A DNA stretch of 64,000 nucleotides, taken from positions 548,095 through 612,094 of the forward strand of contig NZ_LJIZ01000003.1 of assembly GCF_001420605.1 (NCBI RefSeq). Direction: 5' to 3'. Under the pieces are notes generated by a model that was not told where the DNA came from, did not search any database, and was given only the letters and a program-made list of their open reading frames with translations. Within the stretch, counting starts at the first letter, position 1, and each line of letters begins with the position of its first letter. The translations under genes were made by a program, and so were the position numbers. Source of the stretch: Bacillus sp. FJAT-25509 (GTDB lineage Bacteria > Bacillota > Bacilli > Bacillales > Bacillaceae_G). Positions 1 through 8,302 of this stretch are shown piece after piece.

Positions 1-137
1 ATGGTAATGGTAATGGTAATGGTAATGGTAATGGTACTGGTGACGGTACTGGTACTGGTGACGGTACTGGTACTGGAACTGGTGATGGAACCGGTACTGG
101 AACTGGTGATGGCAAAGGTGACGGCACTGGTGATGGT
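1..137 (+). repeat. Low-complexity GGTAAT/GGTACT hexamer repeat inside ponA
   Basis: The coding strand is a run of six-base units (GGTAAT five times, then GGTACT/GGTGAC/GGAACT variants) that encode Gly-Asn, Gly-Thr and Gly-Asp. Such arrays change copy number by slippage without breaking the frame because the unit is a multiple of three. Confidence 0.85.
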
Positions 138-278
138 AATACAAATCCAACTACACCACCTACTACACCAGATCCAAATAAACCATCAAAACCAACAAAT
201 ACGAATCCAACTTCGTATAACTCAGATTCATACTCTAATAATCGATTTAATAAGTTGGAACGTAATATTATTGCATAA
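1..278 (+). CDS. ponA: Penicillin-binding protein 1A, C-terminal tail (partial)
   Basis: Only the last 91 codons are visible, read in the frame starting at base 3 and stopping at TAA 276-278. The tail begins with an almost pure Gly-X repeat (Gly-Asn, then Gly-Thr and Gly-Asp) and passes into a Thr/Pro/Asn-rich linker that ends Arg-Asn-Ile-Ile-Ala. Class A penicillin-binding protein PonA (transglycosylase plus transpeptidase, peptidoglycan synthesis at the membrane) of Bacillus has a low-complexity Asn/Gly tail, and ponA lies convergent to ypoC in B. subtilis, exactly as here. No catalytic domain is in the window, so the assignment rests on tail composition and synteny. The longer overlapping frame from base 1 is a shadow rich in Val-Met and Val-Leu. 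Confidence 0.7.
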   Translation, partial: GNGNGNGNGNGTGDGTGTGDGTGTGTGDGTGTGTGDGKGDGTGDGNTNPTTPPTTPDPNKPSKPTNTNPTSYNSDSYSNNRFNKLERNIIA

Positions 279-282
279 ATTA

Positions 283-741
283 AAAACCTCCTCATTTTTT
301 GAGGAGGTTTTGCTATGTAACTATTCTAAAATAAATCCCCTTGCCTTTCTTTTTATTAAGTCCGAGAATTTCCAATTTACTCTAAACTAAAATAAACCTC
401 CTCATTTTTTGAGGAGGTTTTGCTATGTAACTATTCTAAAATAAATCCCCTTGCCTTTCTTTTTATTAAGTCCGAGAATTTTCAATTTACTCTAAACTAA
501 AATAAACCTCCTCATCTTGAGGAGGTTTTGCTATGTAACTATTCTAAAATAAATCCCCTTGCCTTTCTTTTTATTAAGTCCGAGAATTTCCAATTTACTC
601 TAAACTAAAATAAACCTCCTCATCTTGAGGAGGTTTTGCTATGTAATTAATCTAATTAAATCTTCTTGCCTTTCCATATATTAAGCTTGAGAATTGGCAA
701 TTTACTCTAAATCTAAAATATTGCTCCTCATCTTGAGGAGG
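283..741. repeat. Tandem array of terminator-bearing 108-110 bp units
   Basis: Four consecutive units of 110, 110, 108 and 108 bp plus a fifth hairpin fill the space between ponA and ypoC. Each unit has a hairpin with arms CCTCCTCA and TGAGGAGG (first loops of T residues, later loops TCT), followed by TTTTGCTATGTAA and a conserved stretch of about 80 bp. The hairpins centre near 297, 407, 516, 624 and 732. Units 1-3 are nearly identical and unit 4 has diverged. The arms work on both strands, so the array can end ponA and ypoC transcription. The ypoC stop codon lies inside the last hairpin. Confidence 0.85.
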
Positions 742-1228
742 TTATTTTTTGCTTATAATAAAGCTTTTCTAACTCCGTATATAAGCCAGAAAGTTGAATA
801 AATGAGTGATAGTGATCAGGTTGATTTAATACAAAACTAATTCGCTCGTCTAAATTGATTGGCTTAATCTTTAATTTATCTAACTCAAGTAATAAATTAT
901 TTAAATTAAGCAGCATTTGGCCGTTTATCCATGTAAGAATTGATATAAAATTAGCTAACCCTCTTATCATTGGCTCACACGCAAGTTTTCGATTCCGTTG
1001 TTTAAAGTAGTTAGAAATGTGTTCAGATTCATCTTTCCACTCAATAAACATTTGTTTAATAATCGCTTCACTTTCATTCGGTATATTTGAGCTCTTATTA
1101 ACTAGAATCTGATTGCTTTCATAAAAAAACGGTTTATTTTTAATTTTAATTTCTTCATTTATTTGTTCATTAGAATTGTTTTTATAAAATGGCGTAACGA
1201 TAAAATCCTTATAAATACTATTTGTCAT
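728..1228 (-). CDS. ypoC: YpoC family protein
   Basis: A 166-residue soluble protein whose central segment (FIEWKDESEHISNYFKQR, then an Ala/Asn-Phe region followed by a Trp-Ile-Asn-Gly motif) matches the YpoC family found only in Bacillales. Function is unknown. Its ATG overlaps the last 11 bases of nth, so it is translationally coupled to nth, as in B. subtilis dnaD-nth-ypoC. The stop lies within the last hairpin of the tandem array. No signal peptide or membrane segment is seen. Identification comes from position and overall pattern; the function stays open. Confidence 0.8.
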   Translation of the reverse strand: MTNSIYKDFIVTPFYKNNSNEQINEEIKIKNKPFFYESNQILVNKSSNIPNESEAIIKQMFIEWKDESEHISNYFKQRNRKLACEPMIRGLANFISILTWINGQMLLNLNNLLLELDKLKIKPINLDERISFVLNQPDHYHSFIQLSGLYTELEKLYYKQKITSSR

Positions 1229-1880
1229 TTACTTTCTTCACTTTCATTCGTTTTTTTCCTTCTCTACACATTTCAAGTAAAGGACATACCTCACAACTCG
1301 GTCTTTGAGCTTTACAATGGTATCTACCAAAAAATATTAGACGATGATGAGTTACTCCCCAGTCTTCGATTGGAACTTTTTTCATTAATGTCTCTTCTAC
1401 TTCTAAAACAGAATCTTTCCAACGACATATAGCTAATCTTTTTGAAACCCTCTCTACATGAGTATCTACTGCGATTGCTGGAATATTAAATGCGACAGAC
1501 ATTACAACATTAGCTGTCTTTCTACCAACTCCAGGCAATTTTACCAGCTCTTCTCTAGTACGTGGAACTTCTCCATTAAAATCATTAATAATCATTTCAC
1601 TTAATTTCTGGATATTTTTTGCTTTGTTCCTAAAAAGTCCAATAGAGCGAATATCATTTTGTAATTCCTCTAAAGAAACATTTAAATAATCCTTAGGTTC
1701 TTTATATTTTTCAAATAGGTTTTTTGTCACTTTATTTACTAAAACATCAGTACATTGCGCAGATAAAGCTACCGCTACTACTAATTCAAACGGATTCTTA
1801 TGGTTTAACTCACAATGTGCATCCGGGAACATATCACCCATTATTTTTAGTACTTCGTTTATTTGTTGCTTATTTAACAT
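1218..1880 (-). CDS. nth: Endonuclease III
   Basis: DNA glycosylase/AP lyase of base excision repair that removes oxidised pyrimidines and nicks abasic sites. The 220-residue protein has the helix-hairpin-helix LPGVGRKTANVV with the catalytic Lys, the catalytic Asp in the VDTHV motif, and a C-terminal [4Fe-4S] motif Cys-X6-Cys-X2-Cys-X5-Cys. I chose the ATG at 1880 because AAGGAG lies 8 bases upstream and the protein then begins MLNKQQ as in Bacillus Nth; a longer frame to 1937 has no such site. It lies between dnaD and ypoC and overlaps ypoC by 11 bases. Confidence 0.96.
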   Translation of the reverse strand: MLNKQQINEVLKIMGDMFPDAHCELNHKNPFELVVAVALSAQCTDVLVNKVTKNLFEKYKEPKDYLNVSLEELQNDIRSIGLFRNKAKNIQKLSEMIINDFNGEVPRTREELVKLPGVGRKTANVVMSVAFNIPAIAVDTHVERVSKRLAICRWKDSVLEVEETLMKKVPIEDWGVTHHRLIFFGRYHCKAQRPSCEVCPLLEMCREGKKRMKVKKVNDK

Positions 1881-1926
1881 TTCAAAACACTCCTTACTAA
1901 ACAAAAGCGAGGAGCATGTCCTCGCT

Positions 1927-2637
1927 TTATTTTTCAAGCCAATTATAAAAAGGAATTGATCCTGTATACTTTGTTTCGTTTTGTGGTTCTCTTGTTTCTT
2001 TTTTTCTAAAATGCTTACTATAATTCATTGCTTGATCTACTTGCTTAATTCCGTTTTTCTTCCACTCAAAAAGAATACGATCTATATAACGAAAATTTAA
2101 TTTCCCACTTATAACTGCTTCTTTCAGTGCAGTTTTGATTAGTTTTTCATTATGATCATCTTGGTCCATCCACATTGTTAAAGTTTCAATCTCAAAAGGG
2201 GACAATAATCTACCAAATTCTTTTTCAAATACTAAGTAAATTGATTCCTCTTCTTGTTCAATAATTGAAGGAATAGTATGTGTTTCTTTTGATTGTTGAC
2301 CATTTTGGGTAATATTAACTAATTTTAACCATAATGGAGAAAGTGAATATGCCTCACATCGTAAGTTATGTTGGTCAATTTCTTCCGTAATTTCTAATAA
2401 ACCTTTTTTAAGAAGTTCTCGAATAACTTCCATACATTTTTGTTCATTTATTGACATAATTTTTGCTAATTGAGTAGGTGTTGGAAACGTATGACCTTGT
2501 TGTTGAAAAGAGTAAAGCTGTAGAATCATGACTAGTTCTTCTTCATTTATGTTTAAAGAAGAATAATGACTGAGAAGTATATTTGGAATGCTAATATTCC
2601 CAAATTGAATCCAGTTTAGAATGCTATTATTATTCAC
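1927..2637 (-). CDS. dnaD: DNA replication initiation protein DnaD
   Basis: Primosome component that acts with DnaA, DnaB and DnaI to remodel origin DNA and load the DnaC helicase. The 236-residue protein has the N-terminal winged-helix DDBH1-type domain (about 1-115) and the C-terminal DDBH2 domain (about 130-205) with the hallmark FRYIDRILFEWKKNGI segment. The preferred start is GTG at 2637, six bases after AGAGGTG; an ATG at 2655 is in frame but its upstream sequence lacks a ribosome site. In B. subtilis asnS lies directly upstream; here 288 non-coding bases separate dnaD from aspB. Confidence 0.95.
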   Translation of the reverse strand: MNNNSILNWIQFGNISIPNILLSHYSSLNINEEELVMILQLYSFQQQGHTFPTPTQLAKIMSINEQKCMEVIRELLKKGLLEITEEIDQHNLRCEAYSLSPLWLKLVNITQNGQQSKETHTIPSIIEQEEESIYLVFEKEFGRLLSPFEIETLTMWMDQDDHNEKLIKTALKEAVISGKLNFRYIDRILFEWKKNGIKQVDQAMNYSKHFRKKETREPQNETKYTGSIPFYNWLEK

Positions 2638-2925
2638 TTCGAACACCTCTAGCATAGTATAGCATGATTACATAAAATATACAGTAAAAGAAACTCGTGA
2701 AATAAAAATAAATAGAGGCCTGGAAATCACACCTCTATTATAGTATATCTATTTAATATTTAAAAAACCAACTAATAAATTATTTAATTAAGGATATAGT
2801 CTGTTAAATATATTGTGAATGGTTTTGCTTTATTGTGCTATTAAATCACACAAAAATGTCTACTGAAAAAAGCTAAGCATATGCTTAGCTTCATTGTTAA
2901 AAATAGAGATTCCCATGGATAGGAA
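2638..2925 (-). other. Intergenic region where asnS would be expected
   Basis: There is no open frame of note. It holds the aspB terminator (2865-2891), a hairpin with arms AATAGAGG/CCTCTATT at 2711-2739 followed on the minus strand by a T-rich stretch, and possible -10 boxes TATAAT (upstream of that hairpin) and TATACT (2656-2661) that could drive dnaD. No asparaginyl-tRNA synthetase remnant was recognised. Confidence 0.6.
2865..2891 (-). terminator. aspB terminator
   Basis: Perfect palindrome AAGCTAAGCAT/ATGCTTAGCTT at 2870-2891, followed on the minus strand by a run of T. It separates aspB from dnaD. Confidence 0.85.
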
Positions 2926-4113
2926 TTAACTTAAGATACTTGCTTTCATAAATTGTTCAATGCGTTCTAAAGCTTTATCTAACTGTACTTGAGATGTTGC
3001 ATATGATAAGCGAATATTATCAGGTGAACCAAAGCCTGAACCAGGTATTACCGCAACATTAGCTTTTTCAAGTAATTCAGTAGAGAATTCATCTACATTT
3101 TGATATCCAGCCATTTTAGCTGCCTCAGTCACATTTGGGAATAGATAAAATGCACCATTCGGTTTAACACAGCTAAATCCTGGAATTGAAATTAAGCGCT
3201 CATAAGTTTTATTTAAACGATCTTCAAACGCTACTCTCATTTCTTCAATAGGACCATCGCCTAACTCATATGCTTTAATCGTAGCGATTTGGGCCATTGT
3301 AGTAGGATTCGAAGTAGAGTGGCTAGCAAGATTTGTCATCGCATTGATTATTTCCTTATTACCAACAGCATAACCAATTCTCCATCCTGTCATTGAATGA
3401 GATTTTGATACTCCATTGATAATAATCGTTTGCTCTTTAAGCTCTGGGCTTAATGAAGCAATTGAAACATGCTTTGCACCATCATATACTAATTTCTCAT
3501 ATATTTCGTCAGATACGATTAATATATCATGTTTTAAACAAATCTCTCCGATTGCTTTTAATTCTTGCTCATCATAAATCATACCAGTTGGATTACTTGG
3601 TGAGTTTATAATGATCGCTTTTGTATTCTCTGTAATTGCTGCTTCGATTTGTTCAGGTGTTACTTTAAATTGTTGATGTTCATATCCTTCAATAAATACT
3701 GGCACACCTTCAGCTAATATAACTTGCTCAGGATAGCTTACCCAGTAAGGTGTCGGAATAATAACTTCGTGACCAGGGTCTAAAATTGCTTGGAAAAGTG
3801 TGTAAAGTGCATGTTTTGCACCATTTGTTACAACAACCTCTCCCGGAGAATAAGTTAATCCTTGATCTTTTAATAACTTATCACAAATAGTTTTTCTTAA
3901 GGCTGGTAAACCGTTTGAAGGAGTATATTTTGTTTGGCCGTTAAGCATTGCTGAATAAGCTGCTTCAATAATTTCAATTGGTGTATTAAAATCAGGTTCA
4001 CCTGCTCCTAATCCTATTACATCAATTCCTTGATCTTTCATCTCTTTTGCTTTTGCTGTAATAGCTAGTGTTGTAGATGGTGTTAGTGCACTTACTCTTT
4101 TTGCTAGTTTCAT
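2926..4113 (-). CDS. aspB: Aspartate aminotransferase (PLP-dependent, class I)
   Basis: Cytosolic enzyme exchanging amino groups between aspartate and 2-oxoglutarate. The 395-residue protein is full length, begins MKLAKRVSALTPSTTLAIT like B. subtilis AspB, and carries the NSPSNPTG motif and the PLP lysine in GVSKSHSMTGWRIGY, with the C-terminal Arg in IRLSYA that binds the substrate carboxylate. AGGGGGAAA precedes the ATG. It is followed upstream by ypmB and ypmA in the conserved order and probably co-transcribed with them; its own terminator ends the unit. Confidence 0.96.
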   Translation of the reverse strand: MKLAKRVSALTPSTTLAITAKAKEMKDQGIDVIGLGAGEPDFNTPIEIIEAAYSAMLNGQTKYTPSNGLPALRKTICDKLLKDQGLTYSPGEVVVTNGAKHALYTLFQAILDPGHEVIIPTPYWVSYPEQVILAEGVPVFIEGYEHQQFKVTPEQIEAAITENTKAIIINSPSNPTGMIYDEQELKAIGEICLKHDILIVSDEIYEKLVYDGAKHVSIASLSPELKEQTIIINGVSKSHSMTGWRIGYAVGNKEIINAMTNLASHSTSNPTTMAQIATIKAYELGDGPIEEMRVAFEDRLNKTYERLISIPGFSCVKPNGAFYLFPNVTEAAKMAGYQNVDEFSTELLEKANVAVIPGSGFGSPDNIRLSYATSQVQLDKALERIEQFMKASILS

Positions 4114-4128
4114 CTTGTTAATTTCCCC

Positions 4129-4593
4129 CTAAATACTATAACGTTTTAAAAGCTCTCCATTTTCGAAAGCAGCGTAGTAAAAATTATATCGGCCGTTTTG
4201 GTCTATATATACTACTTCCCAAAGTGGTATTTTGTTCTCTATTCCTAACTTTACTTTATGTATTTTTTTTGGGTTTCTCTCACTGACTACTTTGTCAATG
4301 ATTTGTTTTTGGGTCAATCCTTCACTTTTCTTTCGTGTAATAACTTCTCCATCCTGTACCCACGCAATCATTTCATTATTTGCATCATCTTTACCACTTA
4401 CAACGATTGCTTGTTCTTTTCCATGGAAATAATCTGAAGTTTCCACAGATTTTAAATACCCTTGATTTAATACAAGCTCTTCGGCATGTTTTTTATCATC
4501 ATTTAGCTTTGAAATTGATGATTGATATGTGGCGATTAAAAATAATGAAAGAAAAATGATGCTTAATCCAAGGATGACTAACCATTTTTTCAT
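4129..4593 (-). CDS. ypmB: YpmB, membrane-anchored PepSY-type protein
   Basis: A 154-residue protein with one N-terminal membrane helix (about 4-24) and an extracytoplasmic PepSY-like domain pair seen in family members. The C-terminal motif (LWEVVYIDQNGRYNFYYAAF) is typical. YpmB is conserved next to aspB in Bacillales; the function is unknown. It lies 15 bases upstream of aspB and 11 bases after ypmA, consistent with one operon. No lipobox or catalytic motif is seen. Confidence 0.85.
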   Translation of the reverse strand: MKKWLVILGLSIIFLSLFLIATYQSSISKLNDDKKHAEELVLNQGYLKSVETSDYFHGKEQAIVVSGKDDANNEMIAWVQDGEVITRKKSEGLTQKQIIDKVVSERNPKKIHKVKLGIENKIPLWEVVYIDQNGRYNFYYAAFENGELLKRYSI

Positions 4594-4604
4594 ATATACC
4601 TCAT

Positions 4605-4775
4605 TTATGTTCGATAAATTGTAAATACCGCATATTCTTGATCTTCTTTATCAAGTGCAAGTCCAAACATTAAATCTTTTTCTTTTAAAGTACGATTTAA
4701 ACTATCAACAATTTTGTATAAATCTCTAGTATATTCAATTTTTGTTGTTGATAATACTTCAATATTTGAATTCAT
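4605..4775 (-). CDS. ypmA: YpmA family small protein (DUF4264)
   Basis: A 56-residue protein. It starts MNSNIEVLSTTKIEYTRD and ends VFTIYRT, has the size and pattern of B. subtilis YpmA, and stands in the same place between dinG and ypmB. The ATG at 4775 follows AGGAGG by a good distance. It is soluble and acidic with no known catalytic motif; its function is unknown. Confidence 0.85.
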   Translation of the reverse strand: MNSNIEVLSTTKIEYTRDLYKIVDSLNRTLKEKDLMFGLALDKEDQEYAVFTIYRT

Positions 4776-4882
4776 GTTGCTCCTCCTAAAAATGTATTAT
4801 AAATACATTACAATTTATGTCATTATACCACACGTCTAGCCTGAAATCCCCTACTATTCTCATGCTAAATTTTGAAAAACTA

Positions 4883-7672
4883 CTAAAAATCTTTTAATAA
4901 TTCATCAATTGTATTTATTTTTATTTTATTTTTTGGGATTAACTTTAAAAATTCTCCACCATAGCTAGTATTTATTATGCGATTATCTAAAACAAATAAT
5001 GAACCTTGATCTTTTTCATTTCGAATTAGACGACCATAACCTTGTCTAAACTTAAATACGGCTAATGGTAAAGCCAAACTTGAGAAAGAATTTTCTCCAG
5101 CTTTTTTTAATAAATTTGATTTAGCAATAAACATAGGCTTTTCAGGGTTTGTAAACGGTAAGCGTACAATGATTAAACAATCTAATTCTTCATTAGGTAG
5201 GTCAATTCCTTCCCAAAAAGTGTTCGTACCTAATAAAATTGTTTGTTTAGATTGTAAAAACTGTTTTATTAACTTTTGTTTTCCTCCAGGAGAAACACCT
5301 TGAGCTAATACAGATGAATTCAGTGAATCAAAATTTTGTATTAATTGATCATAAGTCTGTTTTAATAAATCAAAAGCTGTAAATAAAACTAATGTTCTAC
5401 CTTTTATTTCGGTAACAATTTTACGAATTGTATTCGAAGTTTGTAATGCGTACTCTTCTTGTGTGATTTCTTTTATTCCCATTAAATCTGATGGAATATA
5501 CACTTTCATCCCTTGGGCAAAATCATTTGGGACGGGGTAGATTTTTTCAACGACATTAATATTTTCACTAATTCCTAATGATGACTTTATAAATGAGAAG
5601 GATGAATCAATCGACATCGTTGCAGACGTTAGTACGATTGAATTTCTGCCACTAATTAAATAATTTTGTATTAAATCTGCATTTTCAACTTTCTCACAAT
5701 AAAGCATCGTTGTATGAAATGAGCCTTTTGCTTCAGTTTCCATCCAGCAAATATAATGTTCATTTTTATCGAATAATATTTCATAAAGACCATTTTTCAT
5801 GTTTTTTAATTGTTCAATAATCATTTTAAATTCTGAAACGATTGAACGATGAAACGCTGATCCCTTTTTCTCTTCAATTAAATTCAAATATTGCTCGCAA
5901 CCCGTGAATAAAGTATTATTCACATGAATTAATCTATTTGCACATTCTTGAATAACCTTCCAATTTTGGCTAGCAGTATTTTTATCACTTAGTGTAATTG
6001 ATTGTCTAATGTTTTCTTTATCAAACTCATTTTGTTTACTTAAAATAAAATCACGTAATAATCTAAATAACTCTTCAGATTCATACTTTATTTCTTTTAC
6101 TAAGTGATCAACTTTTTTCCACCATTTTTCACGATTAGGTATTCCCTCATCAAATTTATATAATCGGTGAACAAGTTCATTACTATCAGTAGTACTTAAT
6201 CTACTTAAATATTGATAATATTTTAAGCATGAAAAAGTGATTCCAAAAGTTTTTGATGCAGTCTCTTCAAGAGCATGTGCCTCATCAATTACAATCGTTT
6301 TGACAGAATTAATAAAGTGATCTTTATTTTTTAAAGTCGATAATAAATAAGCATGGTTTGTAATAATTATATCGGCTAACATTAATTGATTTTTAGCCCT
6401 TTGATAAAAACATTTATGAAACCAAGGATTTGTTCTTTTATTTTCACTTTCTTCGTTACAACAAACACGGTCCCATAAATGTAAGCCACCTGAAGGAAGT
6501 GATAATTCATCTAATTCTCCATTTTCAGTTTCAGTTAACCAAACTGTTATCATAGCTTTAGATAAAATACTATCGTAATTATCATCAAATTGTTCTCCAA
6601 CAATATATTCGAATTTTTGGAGACATAGATAATTTCTTTTACTTTGTATAGAAGCTATTTTTAACTGAAAAGGTACAATTTTTTCAATCGTCTTTATATG
6701 TTTTTTAAGTAATTGTTTTTGTAATGAGATCGTACTTGTACTAATGACAACTTGTTTGCCGAATTGTTTTGAGAAAAATGCTGATGGAATTAAATACCCA
6801 AAAGTTTTGCCTACACCTGTTCCAGCCTCAGCTAAGAGAATATTATTCTGACTAAATGCATCGAACACATCATGCATATATGCAAATTGTTCTTCTCTTT
6901 TTATAAAGTTTGGAATTTCCACAGCCATCTGATCTACAAGTTCACGCTTAAGATGCTCGTCGAATTCAACGAAATCTTCTTCTTCTTGTGGTAAACTAAA
7001 GCTTCTTTTTTTAATGGCGATTCGTCTAAATTCTTCATAATCAACAGTTTCATTTGAAAATGATTCAGATTGCTTTTGAAGTATTTCCGAAATATAGTAT
7101 GTAATGTCGCTTTTAAAACTTGTGCTAAGTTTTTCTAATATTTTTAATGATGCATATGGTAAGCTTTCAAGTTTTTTTAATAAAATTGTTAATAATTCGG
7201 CAGTTACTTCAGCATCACTATCAGCTTGATGAGGATTTTCATGTTCAATATTAAATACTTTTGCTAAATCAGATAATTTATAACTAGTTAAAGTTGGATA
7301 TAAAATTCTTGTTAACTCCACTGTATCAATAGCTAACGGTGAAATTTTTGGTAAACCAATCCGCTCAAATTCTTTTTGCAAAAATGTTAAGTCAAAATGA
7401 ACATTGTGTGCAACGAAATAGGCGTCATTAAACATCGGATATAATTCTTCAACTATTTGTTCAAATTGAGGAGCGTATTGAACCATTTCATCTGATATCC
7501 CTGTTAGTTCGGAAATAAATGTTGGAATATTCATGTTTGGATTTATAAAACTTGAAAATTGTTCAATAACTTCTCCATTTTCCAATAAAAAGGCTGCAAT
7601 TTGAATAATTCGATCTTGACCTCTATTATTATTTCCGGTTGTTTCTAAGTCAACGACCACAAATTTATTCAT
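4883..7672 (-). CDS. dinG: DinG: exonuclease-helicase fusion
   Basis: A 929-residue protein of the usual Bacillus length. Residues 1-170 form a DEDDh 3'-5' exonuclease domain of the DnaQ type (Asp8, Glu10 in VDLETTG; HNVHFD near 89-94; HQADSD near 148-153). Residues about 245-929 form an XPD/DinG-like superfamily 2 helicase with Walker A AEAGTGVGKT at 281-290 and DEAH at 463-466, and the final QGYGRLIRNEKDQG motif VI. Between motifs Ia and II there are four cysteines (350, 404, 405, 421) where XPD-type enzymes hold an iron-sulfur cluster, but two of them are adjacent. It likely acts in processing of DNA ends or structures; substrate unknown. It stands alone between ypmA and panD. Confidence 0.93.
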   Translation of the reverse strand: MNKFVVVDLETTGNNNRGQDRIIQIAAFLLENGEVIEQFSSFINPNMNIPTFISELTGISDEMVQYAPQFEQIVEELYPMFNDAYFVAHNVHFDLTFLQKEFERIGLPKISPLAIDTVELTRILYPTLTSYKLSDLAKVFNIEHENPHQADSDAEVTAELLTILLKKLESLPYASLKILEKLSTSFKSDITYYISEILQKQSESFSNETVDYEEFRRIAIKKRSFSLPQEEEDFVEFDEHLKRELVDQMAVEIPNFIKREEQFAYMHDVFDAFSQNNILLAEAGTGVGKTFGYLIPSAFFSKQFGKQVVISTSTISLQKQLLKKHIKTIEKIVPFQLKIASIQSKRNYLCLQKFEYIVGEQFDDNYDSILSKAMITVWLTETENGELDELSLPSGGLHLWDRVCCNEESENKRTNPWFHKCFYQRAKNQLMLADIIITNHAYLLSTLKNKDHFINSVKTIVIDEAHALEETASKTFGITFSCLKYYQYLSRLSTTDSNELVHRLYKFDEGIPNREKWWKKVDHLVKEIKYESEELFRLLRDFILSKQNEFDKENIRQSITLSDKNTASQNWKVIQECANRLIHVNNTLFTGCEQYLNLIEEKKGSAFHRSIVSEFKMIIEQLKNMKNGLYEILFDKNEHYICWMETEAKGSFHTTMLYCEKVENADLIQNYLISGRNSIVLTSATMSIDSSFSFIKSSLGISENINVVEKIYPVPNDFAQGMKVYIPSDLMGIKEITQEEYALQTSNTIRKIVTEIKGRTLVLFTAFDLLKQTYDQLIQNFDSLNSSVLAQGVSPGGKQKLIKQFLQSKQTILLGTNTFWEGIDLPNEELDCLIIVRLPFTNPEKPMFIAKSNLLKKAGENSFSSLALPLAVFKFRQGYGRLIRNEKDQGSLFVLDNRIINTSYGGEFLKLIPKNKIKINTIDELLKDF

Positions 7673-7738
7673 ATTTTGCCACCTCCAAATTCTCTATATA
7701 GATATTATTTTGCATAAACAGATTAAACAATACAACCA

Positions 7739-7769
7739 ACAAAAAAATCCCCTAAAGAAGGGGATTTCA
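7739..7769 (-). terminator. panBCD operon terminator
   Basis: Hairpin with arms AATCCCCT and AGGGGATT (7746-7768), followed on the minus strand by TTTTTTT. It lies 124 bases after the panD stop. Confidence 0.85.
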
Positions 7770-7771
7770 AA

Positions 7772-7812
7772 TTGCCCTCAAACACTCGTTTTCTTCGTTG
7801 TTTCTCTTGTCT
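7772..7812. repeat. Partial relative of the 38446-38579 element
   Basis: The stretch starting TGCCCTCAAACACTCG matches the left end of the 134-bp element at 38446 (TGCCCGTTAAACGCTCG) with one gap and mostly transitions over about 34 bases. It lies in the 3' untranslated part of the panBCD transcript. Confidence 0.45.
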
Positions 7813-7892
7813 GTTAAAAAATTGATCTCAACAAGTAATTTCATGTTTCGAAATTCAAAAGTTGACAGACAAAGCCTAATGCTCAGGTTCTA

Positions 7893-8276
7893 TTACTTTA
7901 CTGTACCTGCAATTTCTTTGCCAATCATTTCGACAATTTCATTTGCATCGTTTAATATAGCAATCTTTGGTTCATGTTGAGCCAGTTTCTCTTCCTCTAC
8001 TTGACCATAAGCAATAATAATTACTTTGTCACCTTCTTGAACCAATCTAGCTGCTGCACCATTAAGACAAATTACACCACTTCCACGTTTTCCTGGAATA
8101 ACATATGTCTCAAGTCGTGCACCGTTATTATTATTTACAATTTGAACTTTTTCGTTTTCAAGTACGTCAACTGCATCCATTAAATCTTGGTCAATTGTAA
8201 TACTTCCTACATAATTTAAATTAGCTTCTGTAACTGTAGCTCTATGAAGCTTTGCTCTCATCATTGTGCGAATCAT
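7893..8276 (-). CDS. panD: Aspartate 1-decarboxylase precursor
   Basis: Makes beta-alanine from L-aspartate for pantothenate and CoA synthesis. The 127-residue proenzyme cleaves itself between Gly24 and Ser25 in the YVGSITID motif to form the pyruvoyl cofactor; the [11 protein letters not shown] and [16 protein letters not shown] segments are intact. It is the last gene of panB-panC-panD and starts 26 bases after panC, behind AGGGGGAAA. Confidence 0.97.
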   Translation of the reverse strand: MIRTMMRAKLHRATVTEANLNYVGSITIDQDLMDAVDVLENEKVQIVNNNNGARLETYVIPGKRGSGVICLNGAAARLVQEGDKVIIIAYGQVEEEKLAQHEPKIAILNDANEIVEMIGKEIAGTVK

Positions 8277-8302
8277 GTTATTTCCCCCTAGTTGTTCAAT
8301 CC

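Noticed and set aside
1-390. A 129-residue frame rich in Met-Val and Leu-Val starting at base 1
   Set aside because: It is a shadow of the Gly-X repeat of ponA in another frame; composition is not protein-like and the next frame matches the PBP tail.
283-741. A CRISPR array, suggested by regularly spaced repeats
   Set aside because: The parts between hairpins are also repeated, not unique spacers, and there are no cas genes.
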